Shown here: positions 45,643-54,683 of the stretch, piece after piece
Layout of the letters: the number at the start of each line of letters is the position of its first letter
How positions within the stretch are numbered: the stretch's first letter is position 1
Source: a virus
Strand: one strand, 5' to 3'
Virus record (IMG/VR): IMGVR_UViG_3300021376_000064
Coordinates: 1-57,929 of that record
DNA length: 57,929 nucleotides
Position numbers and translations under genes: made by a program
The notes under the pieces: model-generated
Database searches by the model: none
What the model was told of the DNA's origin: nothing
Seen by the model: the letters and a program-made list of their open reading frames with translations, nothing else

Positions 45643-48159
45643 ATGTATCAAAACATTTTTGTTAAAACAAATACAAAAGAAGCATGGGTGTGGGATGATG
45701 CCAAAGGTTTGATGCATTTTGAATACACGCCTTATGCTTACAAGAAAGATCCTAACGGTAAATATATTTCTCTATACGGTGATAAACTTTCAAAGGTTAC
45801 AAACTTTGTAAAGAATGATCCTGACCTATTTGAATCGGATATTGCAGAGACAACTCGTATTCTTGTTGATATGTATAGTGATTCCGATATGCCCTCGAAA
45901 GGAATTGTTACAATGACATTTGATATTGAGGTTGAAATGATTACCGGTATTCCTGATCCAACACAAGGTAATAACGAAGTTACATCTATTGCTTACCATG
46001 ATTCCGCAACAAACCAATATACAATTCTTGTATTGGACAAGAAAAGAAAATTGGAAAATAAAACTACGGAAAACAAAAAAGTAATTCCTTGTCCAGATGA
46101 AAAAACTTTGTTGCTTAAATTCATAGATGCTATTCAAGAAATCCAACCCCATATTATGACTGGATGGAATTGTGATGCATTCGATATTCCATATTTGTAT
46201 AATCGTATCAAAAGAGTTCTTGGTAAAAAACAAGCAAATAGTCTTTCAGTAATTGGTGAAATGTTTTATTCACCATATCGTAATCGTTATACAATCGGTG
46301 GAACATCCGTGTTAGATTATATGACCGTGTATAAAAAATTCTCATATAAAGAATTACCATCTTATGCTCTAAACGCAGTTTGTATGACCGAACTTGGTCG
46401 TGGTAAGGTTGAGTATGAAGGCAACCTTGATGACTTGATGGAAAATGATATTGATACATTTATAGAATACAACATTACTGACGTTGAGTTGGTTATCGAA
46501 TTGGACAAGAAGTTACAGTATATTGATTTAGTTCGTGGTATCGCTCATGTTGGCCATGTTCCTTATGAAGACTTTGTATATTCATCAAAGTATTTGGAAG
46601 GTGCTATGCTTACTTATCTTAAACATATTGGCGGTGTTGTTGCTCCGAACAAACCTGCTGATAGACAAGAAAAGATGCAAGAATTGAAAGAGAGCGGTGA
46701 GAAAGGATTTATCGGTGCATTTGTTAAGGATCCTGTTCCGGGTAGATATGATTGGATGTATGACTTGGATTTGACATCACTATATCCGTCAATCATTATG
46801 ACACTAAACATTTCTCCAGAAACAAAGATTGCTAAGATTGAAGATTGGAATGCTGAGGATTTTCTTCGTGGAAAAAAAGATGAATATATTGTTGGCAATG
46901 ACCGTATATCAAAAGAAAAATTAAAAGCATTTCTTGATAAATACAAGTATACAGTTTCATCAAATGGTGTCATGTATAGTTCAGATAAAACAGGACTTAT
47001 TCCAGCAATTCTTTCAGATTGGTTTGATAAACGGGTGGAATATAAAAATGAAATGAAGAAGTGGGGTAAAGCTGGAAATACAGAAAAGTATGAGTTTTAC
47101 AAGAAAAGACAACTTGTTCAGAAAATTCTTTTGAATAGTATGTATGGTATCTTGGGATTACCTGCATTTCGTTTTTATGATATTGACAATGCAGAAGCAG
47201 TTACACTTTCTGGTCAAACGGTTATCAAGAAAACAGAAGCTGCTATCAATATGAAATACAATAAAGAATTGAAAACCGATGATATTGATTATGTGCAGTA
47301 TGTTGATACTGACTCTGTGTTTGTTTCGTGTTTACCTTTGGTGAATAATAGATTTCCGGATATTGATACAAACGATATTGAAACAATGACGCCGAAGATT
47401 TATGAGATTGCAACGGAAGTTCAAGATTATGTCAATCAATTTTATGATGTTTTTGCCAAAAAGATATTCAATACTGACAAACATCGTTTGGAAATCAAAC
47501 AAGAAATGATTGGTAGAACAGGATTCTGGCAAAAGAAAAAGAGATATGCACTTTGGATTATTTCTGATAACGGTGTTCCAATGGATAAGTTGGAAGTTAA
47601 AGGTTTGGATATTGTTCGTTCATCTTTTCCCAAATCATTTCAAAAATGTATGAAGGATGTGATGATTGATATTCTCAAAGGTAAAGATAAAAATGAAATT
47701 GATGAATACATATTGACTTTCAAAAAGAATTTGAATGATGTTTTGATAAACGAGGTTGCAAAAACTTCTTCAATAAAAGATATTAAAAAGTATGCTACTC
47801 CCGTTAAAGATGATGTTCTCGGTAAGTATGCAAAGGGAACGCCATCACATATCAAGGCGGCTATAAACTATAATAAGTTATTGACTATATTTGGTTGTCC
47901 TCCTAAATATCCGCCAATTAAAAATGGTGATAAGGTTAAGATTGCTTATTTGAAATCAAACAAATACGGATTGGAAGAGTTGGCATTTCGTGGTGATTCG
48001 GATCCAGAAGAAATTATACAATTTGTCAAGGATTATTTTGATGCCAATGAATTATTTGTTTCGGAATTGGATGGCAAGTTAAAAAATTTCTATGAGGCAA
48101 TGCAGTGGGATTTCCCAACCGAGAATAAAAAAGTTGCACAAAAGTTTTTTTCGTTTTGA
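45643..48159 (+). CDS. family B DNA polymerase (gp43-like)
   Basis: The protein has 838 residues from the ATG at 45643, preceded by AAAGG; the frame runs upstream only as overlap with the methyltransferase. It is the main replicative polymerase. Proofreading motifs are FDIEVE (Exo I, about 93-98), GWNCDAFDIPYL (Exo II) and YNITDVELV (Exo III). Polymerase motifs are DLTSLYPSI (A, about 375), KILLNSMYGILG (B, about 495) and YVDTDSVF (C, about 553). The C-terminus ends KVAQKFFSF, suitable as a clamp-binding peptide. The length is somewhat below T4 gp43 (898). The clamp gene is next. Confidence 0.96.
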   Translation: MYQNIFVKTNTKEAWVWDDAKGLMHFEYTPYAYKKDPNGKYISLYGDKLSKVTNFVKNDPDLFESDIAETTRILVDMYSDSDMPSKGIVTMTFDIEVEMITGIPDPTQGNNEVTSIAYHDSATNQYTILVLDKKRKLENKTTENKKVIPCPDEKTLLLKFIDAIQEIQPHIMTGWNCDAFDIPYLYNRIKRVLGKKQANSLSVIGEMFYSPYRNRYTIGGTSVLDYMTVYKKFSYKELPSYALNAVCMTELGRGKVEYEGNLDDLMENDIDTFIEYNITDVELVIELDKKLQYIDLVRGIAHVGHVPYEDFVYSSKYLEGAMLTYLKHIGGVVAPNKPADRQEKMQELKESGEKGFIGAFVKDPVPGRYDWMYDLDLTSLYPSIIMTLNISPETKIAKIEDWNAEDFLRGKKDEYIVGNDRISKEKLKAFLDKYKYTVSSNGVMYSSDKTGLIPAILSDWFDKRVEYKNEMKKWGKAGNTEKYEFYKKRQLVQKILLNSMYGILGLPAFRFYDIDNAEAVTLSGQTVIKKTEAAINMKYNKELKTDDIDYVQYVDTDSVFVSCLPLVNNRFPDIDTNDIETMTPKIYEIATEVQDYVNQFYDVFAKKIFNTDKHRLEIKQEMIGRTGFWQKKKRYALWIISDNGVPMDKLEVKGLDIVRSSFPKSFQKCMKDVMIDILKGKDKNEIDEYILTFKKNLNDVLINEVAKTSSIKDIKKYATPVKDDVLGKYAKGTPSHIKAAINYNKLLTIFGCPPKYPPIKNGDKVKIAYLKSNKYGLEELAFRGDSDPEEIIQFVKDYFDANELFVSELDGKLKNFYEAMQWDFPTENKKVAQKFFSF

Positions 48160-48185
48160 AATTACGCAAAAATTTCATATATTAG
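48155..48185 (+). promoter_or_regulatory. sigma70-type promoter for the sliding clamp
   Basis: TTTGAA (overlapping the polymerase stop), a 17-base spacer, then TATATT followed by AG at 48178-48185, 35 bases before the ATG. Confidence 0.6.
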
Positions 48186-48220
48186 CATAAATTATTTACT
48201 ATTCATTAAGGATTGTTGTT

Positions 48221-48940
48221 ATGGAAAAATCAAAGTTGTTGAACTTTATCAGTAAGTATCATTTGGGTAAGCTGATACAGTCTGTTGCTTGGAATGCAAA
48301 TGGTGGGCTTTCCACTCGTTTTATTTCTGATGATAAATGTGTAGTTGGCGAAGTTAAGTTGAAAAGTTTTCAAGGTGATGATTGGAAGTTTGGTGTGTAT
48401 AACACAGACTTGCTTGTAAGTCTTCTTGGTGTTCTTGGTAACACAGTAAACTTTCAAGTGAATGGTGCTGGTGATAAGGCATTCTCATTGACTATTGATG
48501 ATAAATCAACTACTGTAAATTATATGTTGGCTGACCTTGCAGTTATTCCACCTGCACCAGACTTGAAAGAATTGCCAAAGTTTGAGTTGGATATTACAAT
48601 TACAAAAGAATTTATTGATAAATTCATCAAGGCAAAGTCTGCTCTATCGGATATTGAAAAGTTTACGGTATTAAAAAATGATAAACTGAATAAGTATCAA
48701 ATTGTTCTCGGTTATTCAAATACAAATTCAAATCGTATCTCAATTGATATTGATTGTAATGCTAGTGATGATATTGAACCAATTAGTTTCTCTGCTAAAT
48801 ACTTCAATGGTATTCTTGCTGCTAATAAAGATTTGAATGGTGGAACACTCAAAGTTTCATCAGAAGGTTTGGCAAAAGTTGAATTTGATATTGATGACTA
48901 TGATGCAAAATATTATTTAGTAAAATTGGATAACAATTGA
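48221..48940 (+). CDS. sliding clamp (gp45-like)
   Basis: The protein has 239 residues (T4 gp45 228). The trimeric ring tethers the polymerase and, in T4, activates late transcription. The N-terminal KLLNFISKYHLGKLIQSVAW, FGVYNTDLLVSLLGVLG and the C-terminal ISFSAKYFNGILAANKDLNG, VEFDIDDYDAKYYLVKL follow the gp45 pattern, with two clamp-fold repeats. The start has AGG weakly upstream. The promoter of the SSB type lies 35 bases before it. The stop TGATG overlaps the next start. Confidence 0.9.
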   Translation: MEKSKLLNFISKYHLGKLIQSVAWNANGGLSTRFISDDKCVVGEVKLKSFQGDDWKFGVYNTDLLVSLLGVLGNTVNFQVNGAGDKAFSLTIDDKSTTVNYMLADLAVIPPAPDLKELPKFELDITITKEFIDKFIKAKSALSDIEKFTVLKNDKLNKYQIVLGYSNTNSNRISIDIDCNASDDIEPISFSAKYFNGILAANKDLNGGTLKVSSEGLAKVEFDIDDYDAKYYLVKLDNN

Positions 48941-50562
48941 TGAAAAAATATTTTTATGAAAAGGGTAATGTTCTATCTTGGCCGTGTAATATTACATACG
49001 GTGAATTGGTAACTTATGATGATAAAAAGTTTTCCGAATGGGTAGAAGATTTACGAATGAGGTTTTTGAAAGATTGGGATGAAAACGGTAAACCACCACT
49101 CGTTGGCAGATCCGAAGAGGAGATTGTTCAATCGTTTTCAAAGCTCCGTCAATTCAATTCATCAAAAGTTTTTCATAATCCAGATAAAGGCAATGACAAA
49201 GATATAATCGGCGTCATTGCCAATTTCTCTAAAAATGGTTCTGCTGCTAATCAATTCTTTCCAACGATGCTGAAAACAAAGATTGCGAGTGGAACAAGTG
49301 GTGAGACATCTAGATCAATCTATGATTTCTTTACCGATGAAATGAAAGATACTTTTCATCATGTTATGCGTAGAACTCTTTACAATGACTCGATGTATCT
49401 TTATAGTAAATCTATTTCATCAAATCAAATCAAGAACCCTTATTTCCGAGAAGGTGAAACTCTACGCGATTTCTTTCTTGCATTTAAGAATGGTGATGGT
49501 AGATTTGATGGACAAGGTTTGCGTATATCAAAAATATCTTGCACACTTGAAACCTACAATAAAAAATATACAAAGTATTTGACTATAAAGGCAGACCAAA
49601 TCCGTGAGTTTGTTAAGGATGGAATACTTGATGTGAGTATGATATTTTATTTAGGTGATATAGAAGAACTGTCTGATAATTTTATGATAAAAAAAGACGG
49701 TGAAGAACCAAGAGTAAATGTTTTCTTGGTAAGAGTATATGAAAAGAGTGCAAAATTATTTCCACAAGCATTTCAGATATTCCGTATTTCTTTCTCACAA
49801 CCTGCTGTAAACTTTCCACCAATGACTGCAAAGTTTTTGTATGAACATTTTACAAAACATATTCCAGCAAGTGAAATGGTTACGGTATATGATCCAAGTG
49901 CCGGTTGGGGTGGAAGAATTTTAGGAGCAATGTCGGTGAGTAGGCCGATACATTATGTTGGAACGGATCCAAACACAGACAATTCAATTCCTGATTTGGG
50001 AATTACTCGTTATGAATATCTTGCAGACTTTTATTTGAAGTCTATTGGTGAGAAAGGTAGTTCACTTTCATCGAAGTTCTTTGATGTAAGAGAAGACCAT
50101 ACATACGAAGTTTTCCAAGATGGTTCTGAAACAATACAATTCAATCCTGATTTTCAAAAGTATAAAGGTAAATTGGATTTTGTTTTCACATCACCGCCGT
50201 ATTTCAATCGTGAAATGTATTCTGATGATGATACACAATCATATAAGGCACACGGAGAATACGCAGATTGGCGTGATAACTTTTTGAAACCAACATTGGA
50301 AACTGCTGTTGCTTATTTGAAAAATGATAGATATATTTGTTGGAACATTGCAAATATCAAAGTATCTGCAACCAAAACAATAAATCTTGAACAAGATTCT
50401 ATTGATATATTAAAATCTTTGGGAATGGAATACAAAGGTAAAATGTGTATGCTTATGACAAAGATGATTGGTAATTCCGATCCAGAACGATTAGCAAATA
50501 AAGTTTTATACAATGGTGAATGGTTTAAGCACGAACCAATTTTTGTTTTCTATAAACCCTAA
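48940..50562 (+). CDS. DNA methyltransferase-like protein, paralogue 2
   Basis: This 540-residue protein is the largest of the three paralogues. It starts at the ATG overlapping the clamp stop. Motif I is VYDPSAGWGGRILGAM at about 318-333, then HYVGTDPNTDN; motif IV is FTSPPYF at about 416-422, followed by SDDDTQSYK as in the sibling proteins. The N-terminal 300 residues form a large extra domain with VIANFSKNGSAANQFFPTM, and a KMMIG-type C-terminal block ends in PIFVFYKP. It probably methylates an exocyclic amino group of a DNA base. Its start codon depends on clamp translation. It ends 1 base before the third paralogue. Confidence 0.78.
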   Translation: MKKYFYEKGNVLSWPCNITYGELVTYDDKKFSEWVEDLRMRFLKDWDENGKPPLVGRSEEEIVQSFSKLRQFNSSKVFHNPDKGNDKDIIGVIANFSKNGSAANQFFPTMLKTKIASGTSGETSRSIYDFFTDEMKDTFHHVMRRTLYNDSMYLYSKSISSNQIKNPYFREGETLRDFFLAFKNGDGRFDGQGLRISKISCTLETYNKKYTKYLTIKADQIREFVKDGILDVSMIFYLGDIEELSDNFMIKKDGEEPRVNVFLVRVYEKSAKLFPQAFQIFRISFSQPAVNFPPMTAKFLYEHFTKHIPASEMVTVYDPSAGWGGRILGAMSVSRPIHYVGTDPNTDNSIPDLGITRYEYLADFYLKSIGEKGSSLSSKFFDVREDHTYEVFQDGSETIQFNPDFQKYKGKLDFVFTSPPYFNREMYSDDDTQSYKAHGEYADWRDNFLKPTLETAVAYLKNDRYICWNIANIKVSATKTINLEQDSIDILKSLGMEYKGKMCMLMTKMIGNSDPERLANKVLYNGEWFKHEPIFVFYKP

Positions 50563-50563
50563 C

Positions 50564-51634
50564 ATGAAACCTAACGGCGATAGTTTAAGTAAATTCTTTG
50601 ATGTTGATCCGCTAGAAGTTCGTTTGTGGAAAGAGACCGGTGAATTTTTTGCAGGTAAAAGAGAATTGGATGATACAATAGATTGTATCTTTCAGTATTA
50701 CCGCAAACACGGTTATCCATATATGAAAATTACTGAACACGAAAAACATGAACACATGAGAAAACTACAACAGTTTGATTATGATAGTATTTTCAAAGAC
50801 GGTGATATAATTCAAACCATGAACGGACTTCGGTTAGCGTGGTCATACTTTCCGCACGCGATGGAAGTTAAATGCGGAAACTCAAAGATGTCTCCAATCG
50901 ATAATTTTTTGAATGACCAAACATTCAAAATGACAATACGCAAATGTTTGAAGTGGTTGTCAAAACATTGGGGTAGTTCCTTTCAAGAGAACCGTCTTCG
51001 TCAATCACTTAAAATATATTCTGGTGTTCAAGGTGTTTCCAATTTTAGACCAACTGCTGCTGGTGTTATCTATAAAAAGTATGGTGGTGACGGTGTGATG
51101 TGGGATATGTCTTGTGGTTGGGGTGGAAGATTGGTTGGTGCTCTTGCTTCCCCTCATATTAAAACTTATATTGGAACAGAACCATCAACGAAAACATTTG
51201 AAGGTCTGTGTAAATTACGCGATGATTTTGATTATCTCGGTAAAGATATTCAATTGAATATGATGGGTTCGGAAGATTATCTTCCCGAAAAAGATAGTTT
51301 AGATTTATGTTTTACATCGCCACCATATTTCGATACTGAAAAATATGCAGATGAAGAAACTCAATCGTATAATAAATTTCCAACCCGTGAAACTTGGGGT
51401 TCTGGTTTTCTTCAATCAACTTTCCGTAATTGTTATCACGGATTGAAAATGGGTGGCTATATGCTAATAAACATAGCCAACACACCAAAGTATAAAGATT
51501 TGGAAGAAATGACTATAAAGTATGCCAACCTAGTTGGTTTCGATCACACCGATACTCTACAACTGATACTGTCCGCTGTTATGGGGGCTGGCTATAAAAG
51601 AGAGCCAATCTTCGTATTTCAAAAAAATCGCTAG
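50564..51634 (+). CDS. DNA methyltransferase-like protein, paralogue 3
   Basis: The protein has 356 residues from the ATG at 50564; the frame open from 50513 overlaps paralogue 2 and is unlikely to be used. Motif I is WDMSCGWGGRLVGAL at about 180-194, then YIGTEPSTKT (Glu in place of the Asp of paralogues 1 and 2); motif IV is FTSPPYF at about 249-255, followed by DEETQSYNKFP. The order and spacing match paralogues 1 and 2. The N-terminal 175 residues are the shortest of the three. The C-terminus GYKREPIFVFQK is shared in form with paralogue 2 (EPIFVF). Target base and sequence are unknown. Confidence 0.78.
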   Translation: MKPNGDSLSKFFDVDPLEVRLWKETGEFFAGKRELDDTIDCIFQYYRKHGYPYMKITEHEKHEHMRKLQQFDYDSIFKDGDIIQTMNGLRLAWSYFPHAMEVKCGNSKMSPIDNFLNDQTFKMTIRKCLKWLSKHWGSSFQENRLRQSLKIYSGVQGVSNFRPTAAGVIYKKYGGDGVMWDMSCGWGGRLVGALASPHIKTYIGTEPSTKTFEGLCKLRDDFDYLGKDIQLNMMGSEDYLPEKDSLDLCFTSPPYFDTEKYADEETQSYNKFPTRETWGSGFLQSTFRNCYHGLKMGGYMLINIANTPKYKDLEEMTIKYANLVGFDHTDTLQLILSAVMGAGYKREPIFVFQKNR

Positions 51635-51662
51635 GATATTAGGCGAAAATTACATATATTAG
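51632..51662 (+). promoter_or_regulatory. degenerate sigma70-type promoter for the clamp loader
   Basis: TATATTAG at 51655-51662 in the context ATTACATATATTAGTAG, 31 bases before the gp44 ATG. The -35 (TAGGAT) is poor, but the -10 context matches the SSB and clamp promoters. Confidence 0.45.
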
Positions 51663-51693
51663 TAGATGAATTTATTAACCAATAAGGTATGTT

Positions 51694-52635
51694 ATGTTTA
51701 ACGCTTCACACACAATTTGGAATGAAAAGTATCGTCCACAGACACTTGACACTTATGTTGGCAATGAAACTGTAAAGGCAACATTCCAACAGTATATTGA
51801 TACAAGTGATGTTCCACATCTTCTTTTGTATGGCGATGCCGGTAGTGGTAAAACTACCCTTGCTAAGATTGTTGCAAATACTATTGCAAAAGATAATTAT
51901 ATTTACATCAATGCTTCAGATGAAAATTCAGTAGATACTGTTCGTGATAAAATCAAACAGTTTGCTTCTTCGATTGGTTTTGGTGGATTGAAACTAATTA
52001 TATTGGATGAATGTGATTACATGACGCCAAATGCTCAGGCGGCACTTCGTAATGTAATTGAAACATTCAGTAAGACAACTCGTTTTATTTTGACTTGTAA
52101 CTATGTAGATAAGATTATTGATCCAATTCAATCTCGTTGTCAAATCTTTAACATAGTTCCACCGTCAAAAAAAGAAGTTGCACAACATCTTGTAAAAATT
52201 CTTGATGGTGAGAATATAAAGTATGAAAAGGATAATCTTGCAACGATTATCAATCAATCATATCCAGATATTCGCCGTGTAATTAACACAACTCAACGAT
52301 GTGTTATTGGTGGTGTTTTGAAATTAGATGAAACAACTTTGGTAGAACACAATTATCTTTCTTCAATTGTTGATATTCTCAAATCAAATAAAAACAAAAA
52401 AGAAAAGTTTGATGGTATTCGTCAGTTACTTGCTGACAATCATGTTCGTGACTTCAATCAAATGTTCAGACATCTTTACGATACTGTTGATACATTCGCT
52501 AATGGTTTCGTATCAACTATTATTTTGATTATTGCTGAAGCACAATACAAAGATAGTTTTGTTGTAGACCATGAAATAAATGCCATGGCTATGTTTATTC
52601 AAATTATTATGGAAATTGACCAAAGGAGAAAATGA
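51694..52635 (+). CDS. clamp loader large subunit (gp44-like AAA+ ATPase)
   Basis: At 313 residues it is about the length of T4 gp44 (319). It uses ATP to open the clamp and load it on primed DNA. The N-terminus WNEKYRPQTLDTYVGN is typical of clamp loaders. Walker A is GDAGSGKTT (about 46-54), Walker B LIILDECDYM, sensor 1 ILTCNY and the SRC arginine finger in QSRCQIF. The C-terminal helical collar follows. It is placed after its own early-type promoter and before the zinc-ribbon and gp62 genes. Confidence 0.95.
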   Translation: MFNASHTIWNEKYRPQTLDTYVGNETVKATFQQYIDTSDVPHLLLYGDAGSGKTTLAKIVANTIAKDNYIYINASDENSVDTVRDKIKQFASSIGFGGLKLIILDECDYMTPNAQAALRNVIETFSKTTRFILTCNYVDKIIDPIQSRCQIFNIVPPSKKEVAQHLVKILDGENIKYEKDNLATIINQSYPDIRRVINTTQRCVIGGVLKLDETTLVEHNYLSSIVDILKSNKNKKEKFDGIRQLLADNHVRDFNQMFRHLYDTVDTFANGFVSTIILIIAEAQYKDSFVVDHEINAMAMFIQIIMEIDQRRK

Positions 52636-52901
52636 TGGGTATTTATGACATCAATGGTGGTGGACAACCACCACAAGATCAACAAAGAATTAGTTTTGAT
52701 CTAAACCAAGCATCAGATATTGCATGTGCAAAATGTGGACACAAATTTTTTCACGAAGTAACTTTCTTCAAAAAGATTTCGGCATTGATTTCGCCAAACG
52801 GACAGGAAGGTATTGTTCCAATTCCAACTTATGCTTGTTTGCAATGTGGTCATATCAATGACGAATTTATGCCAACAAAAAGACAACAACTAAACGATTA
52901 A
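52635..52901 (+). CDS. small zinc-ribbon protein between clamp loader genes
   Basis: The protein has 88 residues. The second of two adjacent ATGs (52632, 52635) is preferred because GGAG lies 6 bases upstream of it. Two CxxC knuckles, CAKCGHKFF and CLQCGHIND, separated by about 35 residues, form a zinc ribbon. The N-terminal 30 residues (GGGQPPQDQQRI) are flexible. It may bind nucleic acid or act as an adaptor of the replisome or late transcription. In T4 the clamp loader genes 44 and 62 are adjacent, so this gene is an insertion here. The function is unknown. Confidence 0.75.
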   Translation: MGIYDINGGGQPPQDQQRISFDLNQASDIACAKCGHKFFHEVTFFKKISALISPNGQEGIVPIPTYACLQCGHINDEFMPTKRQQLND

Positions 52902-52909
52902 GGATTATC

Positions 52910-53362
52910 ATGGCAAAAAGTTTATTTGATCATATTAAAGGAGTTACTTTCCGTAAAACAAAATGGGAAGAACTTTCAGAAGAAGATACAAAATCATGGA
53001 GCAATTATATGATTGCTCGTTTCTTTTCAATGGAGCCGGAATTTGTTGAAGTCATAAATGAGTTTCAAACATATTCAAATGGAATACTATCTTCAAAGGA
53101 TTACTATAAACTTTTGCTAGATATTCTCCCAAAGAAATCCATTTTCCTGAAATACATAAAGTCTAAACACAAAATGGAAATAGAACCAGAAATTCTATCT
53201 ACACTTTGTAACCACTTTGAGTTGGGAAAAAATGAAGTATATGCATACATCAGATTTCTGAAAGAGAATAACCAAGATGAACTTATTGATATATTGAAAC
53301 AATATGGAACGCCGGAAGCAGATATTACTAAATTTGAAAAACAATTAAAGAATATAAAATGA
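52910..53362 (+). CDS. clamp loader small subunit (gp62-like)
   Basis: At 150 residues it is shorter than T4 gp62 (187). SLFDHIKGVTFRKTKWEELS, YMIARFFSMEPEFVEVINEFQ, DILPKKSIFLKYIKSKHK and a helical end match the gp62 pattern known in T4-like phages (W..L....K.W..YMI.R..SM). It has no ATPase motif, as expected; gp62 completes the gp44 ring. The neighbouring gp44 gene, one small gene away, supports the call. The stop overlaps the ATG at 53359. Confidence 0.85.
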   Translation: MAKSLFDHIKGVTFRKTKWEELSEEDTKSWSNYMIARFFSMEPEFVEVINEFQTYSNGILSSKDYYKLLLDILPKKSIFLKYIKSKHKMEIEPEILSTLCNHFELGKNEVYAYIRFLKENNQDELIDILKQYGTPEADITKFEKQLKNIK

Positions 53363-53373
53363 GGAATAATAAA

Positions 53374-53745
53374 ATGTCAATAAAAGAAATTGATTTGGGT
53401 AGGAAACAGCCCGATGTTGTTACTGAAATGGAAAAGAAATTTCCGGTGATGACTGCCGAGTTTAAGAGAATACAACAGGCACAATATGAATTATTTTGTG
53501 CAAAACAGTCTAATTATGGTCCTGATAATATCTCTATGGGATCATCATTGGAAAGAGAAGAAGACCGTAAACTTTCTTTACAGGGTCTTTTCTTTCGTAT
53601 AAATGATAAAGTAAATCGTTACAAACAAATGATTATGTTTGGTTCAAAAGATGCAGTCGGTGAATGTTTGGATGATACATTCAAAGATATTTCGGTATAT
53701 GGTATCATTGCACAACTTGTTCAGTCAGGTAAGTGGGGTAAATAA
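53374..53745 (+). CDS. DUF1599 / nucleotide-modification-associated (Nmad1-like) protein
   Basis: The protein has 123 residues from the ATG at 53374, with GAGG 9 bases upstream; an ATG at 53359 is an alternative. It is helical with AQYELFCAKQSNYGPDNISM, LFFRINDKVNRYKQM and GECLDDTFKDISVYGIIAQL, then GKW. The K-x-x-x-Y-G, R-x-x-D-K and D-D-T-x-x-D-I series follows the DUF1599/Nmad1 family, all-alpha proteins associated with DNA base modification genes in phages. The series of acidic residues could bind a metal and nucleotide. It sits between clamp loader and nuclease genes. Assignment is from pattern memory. Confidence 0.6.
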   Translation: MSIKEIDLGRKQPDVVTEMEKKFPVMTAEFKRIQQAQYELFCAKQSNYGPDNISMGSSLEREEDRKLSLQGLFFRINDKVNRYKQMIMFGSKDAVGECLDDTFKDISVYGIIAQLVQSGKWGK

Positions 53746-54656
53746 TGCCTAACAAAAAGGTATCTTTTTCACAATATCAAATATGGAAAGGTTGTCCTCA
53801 TAGATGGAAACTCGCATACATAGATAAACTCGCAACTTATCAACCATCAACTGCTGCTCTATTCGGAACAGTAATGCATGAAGTGTTGCAAGAGTATGTT
53901 AAGACCATCTATGAGAAATCAATTGTTGAGGCAAATAAACTTGATCTCAATGAAATGTTACAGAGTGGTATTCGTGATGAATATAAAAAATTACTCACCG
54001 AAAATAAAGATGTTCACTTTTCAAGTGATAAAGAACTTAAAGAATACTATTCAGACGGTGTTCAAATTCTTCATTGGTTTAAGGCACATAGAGCAGATTT
54101 CTTTCAAAAGAAAGATTATGAATTGGTTGGTATTGAAATGCCTATAAACATTGTTCCACTCGAAACACATCCAACAGTTAAACTTGTTGGATTTTTGGAT
54201 TTGGTTATTAAGAATACAAAGACTGGTGAGATATACATATATGATTTCAAAACCAGCACAAACGGTTGGAACAAATATGCAAAGGCAGATAAGGTAAAGA
54301 CATCACAACTTGTTCTATACAAAACATATTATGCAAAACAATATGGTGTTAGTCCAGAAGAAATAAATGTTGAGTATTTAATTCTGCGTAGAAAGATTAT
54401 TGAAGATGCAGAATACGAAGCAATGAAACAAAGAGTTCAAAGATTTGAACCATCGAACGGCAAAGTTTCTCAAAACAATATAAAGAAAGAAATTGCTGAA
54501 TTTATTACAACTGTATTTACCGAAGACGGTGAATATAAATTGGATGTAATATATCCTGCCGAAGGCGGTAACAATTATTCAAACTGTAAGTATTGTGAAT
54601 TTAATACTAACGAAGAACTTTGTCCGAAAGAAAAAAGAAACATAATGCCATTCTAA
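53745..54656 (+). CDS. PD-(D/E)XK nuclease with Cys cluster (RecB/Cas4-like)
   Basis: This 303-residue protein has FSQYQIWKGCPHRWKLAYID at the N-terminus, GTVMHEVLQEY (motif with His), GFLDLVI (active-site Asp), IYIYDFKTST (D-x-K) and SQLVLYKTYYAKQYG (QxxxY), giving the full RecB-type nuclease set. One Cys near residue 16 and CKYCEF...C at the end make a likely four-Cys iron-sulfur site as in Cas4/AddB. No Cas genes are present, so a role in recombination or host DNA degradation is likely. It overlaps the preceding stop by 1 base. Length and motifs are intact. Confidence 0.85.
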   Translation: MPNKKVSFSQYQIWKGCPHRWKLAYIDKLATYQPSTAALFGTVMHEVLQEYVKTIYEKSIVEANKLDLNEMLQSGIRDEYKKLLTENKDVHFSSDKELKEYYSDGVQILHWFKAHRADFFQKKDYELVGIEMPINIVPLETHPTVKLVGFLDLVIKNTKTGEIYIYDFKTSTNGWNKYAKADKVKTSQLVLYKTYYAKQYGVSPEEINVEYLILRRKIIEDAEYEAMKQRVQRFEPSNGKVSQNNIKKEIAEFITTVFTEDGEYKLDVIYPAEGGNNYSNCKYCEFNTNEELCPKEKRNIMPF

Positions 54657-54683
54657 AATTTAATGTTTTGTAAAAATACTAGA

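Noticed and set aside
53745-54656. Cas4 of a phage CRISPR system
   Set aside because: The nuclease has Cas4-like Cys residues, but no other cas gene and no repeat-spacer array are present.
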